Shown: positions 62,408-64,000 of the stretch, piece after piece | Position numbering within the stretch: position 1 is the stretch's first letter | How the letters are laid out: every line of letters starts with the position of its first letter | NCBI GenBank assembly: GCA_965657135.1 | Contig: CBFHNF010000005.1 | Location: forward strand, 84,148-148,147 | Length of the DNA stretch: 64,000 nt | Direction: 5' to 3' | Origin: HIMB11 sp965657135 | Lineage (GTDB): Bacteria; Pseudomonadota; Alphaproteobacteria; Rhodobacterales; Rhodobacteraceae | Notes under the pieces: model-generated | Database searches by the model: none | The model's input: the letters and a program-made list of their open reading frames with translations, nothing else | What the model was told of the DNA's origin: nothing | Position numbers and translations under genes: made by a program

Positions 62408-63157
62408 TCACCTTGGCCTGCGTCGGATTTTTGGAATGCCAGACTGAGTAAAGCGATACGCCGTCTCGGGGTGGGGCGGCACACCGTTTGTTTCGCGCCA
62501 AAATGCATCGGAGCCTTTGCTGCGCCAGCGCGGATAAATCATTAATAGACCCGCTACGAACCCGCCAATGTGAGCCCAATATGCGACGCCACTGGCTTCT
62601 GGATCAGAACCGAACCCGCCCCAAAATTGCATAGCAATCCAAATGCCTAGTACGATCCATGCGCGCAGCGTAAAGATTTTGAAGAAAATAATGAAAATCA
62701 GGATGATATCAACACGCGCCTTGGGGAATAATAATAGATAAGCCCCCATTACGCTTGCCACAGCGCCAGACGCACCAATCACTGGAACGTCAGAATTAGG
62801 CGCAATTGCATACTGTGCCAAATTTGCCATCAATCCGCCAGCAAGGTAAAAGCCAAGAAATTTTACACTGCCTACCTCATCCTCGATGTTATCGCCAAAG
62901 ATATATAAAAACAGCATATTCCCAAGTAAATGCATGACCCCACCATGCAAAAAAATGGAGGTTAACAATCCGGCTTGCCCGTGACCGTTGCTAATAAATG
63001 CAGGAACCATTGCCCAATCAAGCAGCAGCGTGTTCATATAGCGCGCGTTGTTCAATTCCGCCCAGTAGGACAGAAATATCAACACATTCAGAGCGATGAG
63101 TGTGTAGGTCACATAAGCAATGCGGCCAGACGGGTTGTGATCGCGAAATGGAAACAT
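62408..63157 (-). CDS. rhomboid family intramembrane serine protease
   Basis: A 249-residue polytopic membrane protease. The helix-2 SIFLHGGVMHLLGNMLFLYIFG contains the oxyanion His/Asn, the catalytic Ser130 lies in IGASGAVASVMG, and the catalytic His196 in AHIGGFVAGLL. All active-site residues are present, unlike the rhomboid-like gene near 18.4 kb. Substrates are unknown. The C-terminal tail is basic. It starts at MFPFRDHNPSG and is divergent from tRNA-Leu. Confidence 0.95.
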   Translation of the reverse strand: MFPFRDHNPSGRIAYVTYTLIALNVLIFLSYWAELNNARYMNTLLLDWAMVPAFISNGHGQAGLLTSIFLHGGVMHLLGNMLFLYIFGDNIEDEVGSVKFLGFYLAGGLMANLAQYAIAPNSDVPVIGASGAVASVMGAYLLLFPKARVDIILIFIIFFKIFTLRAWIVLGIWIAMQFWGGFGSDPEASGVAYWAHIGGFVAGLLMIYPRWRSKGSDAFWRETNGVPPHPETAYRFTQSGIPKIRRRPR

Positions 63158-63309
63158 AGGTTAGGAATGGCGCTCAAATTGCGATGCGTCAAGGATTGAT
63201 CTTAGGGAAAGGTGCGCTTTTGGTTTGCATGCAATCTTTTCCCACAATTGATTGGCGAAAGCTCTTTACACGGCACCAACTATCGTTATGTTCGCCCCAC
63301 CCAACGCGT

Positions 63310-63396
63310 GCCCGCGTGGTGGAATGGTAGACACAAGAGACTTAAAATCTCTGGGCTTAATAGGCCGTGCCGGTTCGAGTCCGGCCGCGGGTACCA
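63310..63396 (+). tRNA. tRNA-Leu (anticodon UAA)
   Basis: A class II tRNA of 87 nt including an encoded CCA. The acceptor stem pairs GCCCGCG with CGCGGGT, the T arm is GCCGG-TTCGAGT-CCGGC, the D arm contains TGGTAGACAC, a long variable arm is present, and the anticodon loop CTTAAAA gives anticodon UAA. The 3' end is a frequent integration site for mobile elements; an integrase fragment follows. Confidence 0.95.
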
Positions 63397-63453
63397 CGTG
63401 TTGGGTGATTTTTCCTTTAAAACAAAGCATACTTGGCTTATCCTTGTGAAAAG

Positions 63454-63496
63454 GGAACTCAAACGGGGTCAAAAAGGAACTCTTTTGGGTCAAAAA
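63454..63496. repeat. tandem direct repeats beside tRNA-Leu, possible integrase arm sites
   Basis: Two imperfect copies of a roughly 22-base unit: GGAACTC at 63454 and 63476, and GGGTCAAAAA at 63466 and 63487. They lie between the tRNA 3' end and the integrase fragment, where arm-type integrase or excisionase sites are often found. Confidence 0.55.
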
Positions 63497-63509
63497 CGGG
63501 TGAGTGAAG

Positions 63510-63793
63510 ATGCAGGAATCAGGTGAAGATTTTGGTGAACAAGATGAGGACACCGAAATTCAAAATCTTCCGCTGTACACCGAGCGTAAAGCCGACGGGA
63601 TTTACCGATATAGAAGGCGTGTGCCCAAAAACCTCGTGGAGCGTGTCGGGAAAGTGTGGCCATCCATATCCACGACAGTAGTATTCCAACCGACCTTGGC
63701 AAGGACCTCGCAGCGCAAGCCCAAGGCTTCCGCAATCAGGCGCACTACTGGGCTTGGCTGAGGGTCTACGTCGAGAGGAAACGGTTGGGGTAG
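63510..63793 (+). pseudogene. truncated tyrosine-recombinase (integrase) N-terminal fragment
   Basis: About 50 codons resemble the N-terminus of phage-type integrases: LPLYTERKADGIYRYRRRVPKNLVERVGK, the Y-x-R-R-R-V-P-K-x-L pattern. After about 63655 the frame loses resemblance, and a second frame (ending at 63793) stays open, suggesting a frameshift and internal deletion. The catalytic domain with R-H-R-Y is absent. It starts about 115 bases after tRNA-Leu and is read as a scar of an integrated element. Confidence 0.6.
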
Positions 63794-63801
63794 AGTGACC
63801 C

Positions 63802-63834
63802 AAGAAAGAAAAGGCTCAGTCCCTAAAGGGGCTG
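63802..63834 (-). terminator. intrinsic terminator of the ROK-family gene
   Basis: On the minus strand CAGCCCC-TTTA-GGGACTG forms a 7-bp stem (one wobble) followed by AGCCTTTTCTTTCTT. It is flanked by an outer AGTGACCC / GGGTCACT inverted repeat (63794-63841). It lies about 35 bases beyond the ROK stop. Confidence 0.75.
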
Positions 63835-63868
63835 GGTCACTTACAAATTACAGCGGTTAGGTTGTAAT

Positions 63869-64000
63869 TTAATTGGTGTAGGGCAGTGACTCTAATCCAA
63901 AATTTGCTCGCAACGGCAGCAATGCGGCTCCGAAGGCCCTTGCATCGTTTCCTAACTGGCCAGCCTTTATTGTCGGTGTATCTATGCCGCGCAAATCATA
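63869..64000 (-). CDS. ROK family protein, C-terminal fragment
   Basis: The last 43 codons of a gene that continues beyond the window. The end reads LGNDARAFGAALLPLRANFGLE, closely resembling the C-terminus of ROK-family sugar kinases and repressors (LGxDAxAxGAAxLPL). Whether it is a kinase or a NagC/XylR-type regulator cannot be told from this end. Stop codon TAA at 63869-63871. Confidence 0.75.
   Translation of the reverse strand, partial: YDLRGIDTPTIKAGQLGNDARAFGAALLPLRANFGLESLPYTN

Noticed and set aside
63519..63803. Minus-strand frame opposite the integrase fragment
   Set aside because: No similarity to any family and it crosses the terminator region of the ROK gene.

Overview
The window is a gene-dense chromosomal segment of an alphaproteobacterium, almost certainly a member of the Rhodobacteraceae (roseobacter group) with a moderate G+C content (by eye near or just under 50%; not computed). 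The evidence is family content and gene order: murA-DUF2948-hisD-UPF0262-LMW phosphatase, the TIGR02186/TauE pair, murJ-rhomboid-trpS-usp-nfu-tsaB-rimI, gshB-cobU-rpoHII-coaBC-dut-thiF, hsp20-DUF1150, lgt-midA-pgeF and meaB-rpmB. I see no prophage, CRISPR array, antibiotic cluster or obvious defence island. Most of the window is core metabolism and housekeeping.

Layout. 1-4.1 kb: a plus-strand run from the end of murA through hisD to small enzymes. 4.1-8.6 kb: a class V PLP enzyme, HMG-CoA lyase, a methylglutaconyl-CoA hydratase-like crotonase, a thioesterase and an SDR, which look like the tail of leucine/branched-chain acyl-CoA breakdown. 8.6-15 kb: TauE-type exporter and a complete BMP-type nucleoside ABC importer. 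15-24.5 kb: minus-strand genes for tRNA modification, Fe-S assembly, TrpS, MurJ, GlnD and an LpoA-like lipoprotein, with a catalytically dead rhomboid-like gene on the opposite strand. 24.6-33.8 kb: rsmI, yraN, gshB, a comM/yifB remnant, cobU and a phosphatase, heat-shock sigma factor RpoHII, coaBC, dut, a membrane-anchored ThiF protein and an M3 peptidase. 33.9-36 kb: groESL under a perfect CIRCE element. 36-45 kb: an orphan phnM-like gene, purEK, hsp20-DUF1150, phzF, trxB/lrp, and the lgt-midA-pgeF operon. 45-54 kb: ubiK, ybjN with a structured leader, proC, csaA, tdk, apt, mtnP, a SulP transporter and argDF. 54-63.2 kb: truA, hrpB, DUF3108, meaB, rpmB, a copper-related pair, an inositol monophosphatase-family gene and a canonical rhomboid. 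The last 700 bp hold tRNA-Leu(UAA), tandem repeats, an integrase fragment and the end of a ROK-family gene.

Functional links: three heat/oxidative-stress elements are visible (rpoHII, groESL with CIRCE, hsp20 with a sigma32-like promoter). MeaB and CobU point to cobalamin-dependent metabolism. The most unusual items are the inactive rhomboid, the comM remnant, the tRNA-Leu/integrase scar, the structured ybjN leader with head-to-head DnaA boxes beside it, and candidate leader regulation of rpmB and hsp20. I do not see a clear novel multi-gene system; the novelty candidates are small, mostly regulatory or relict.
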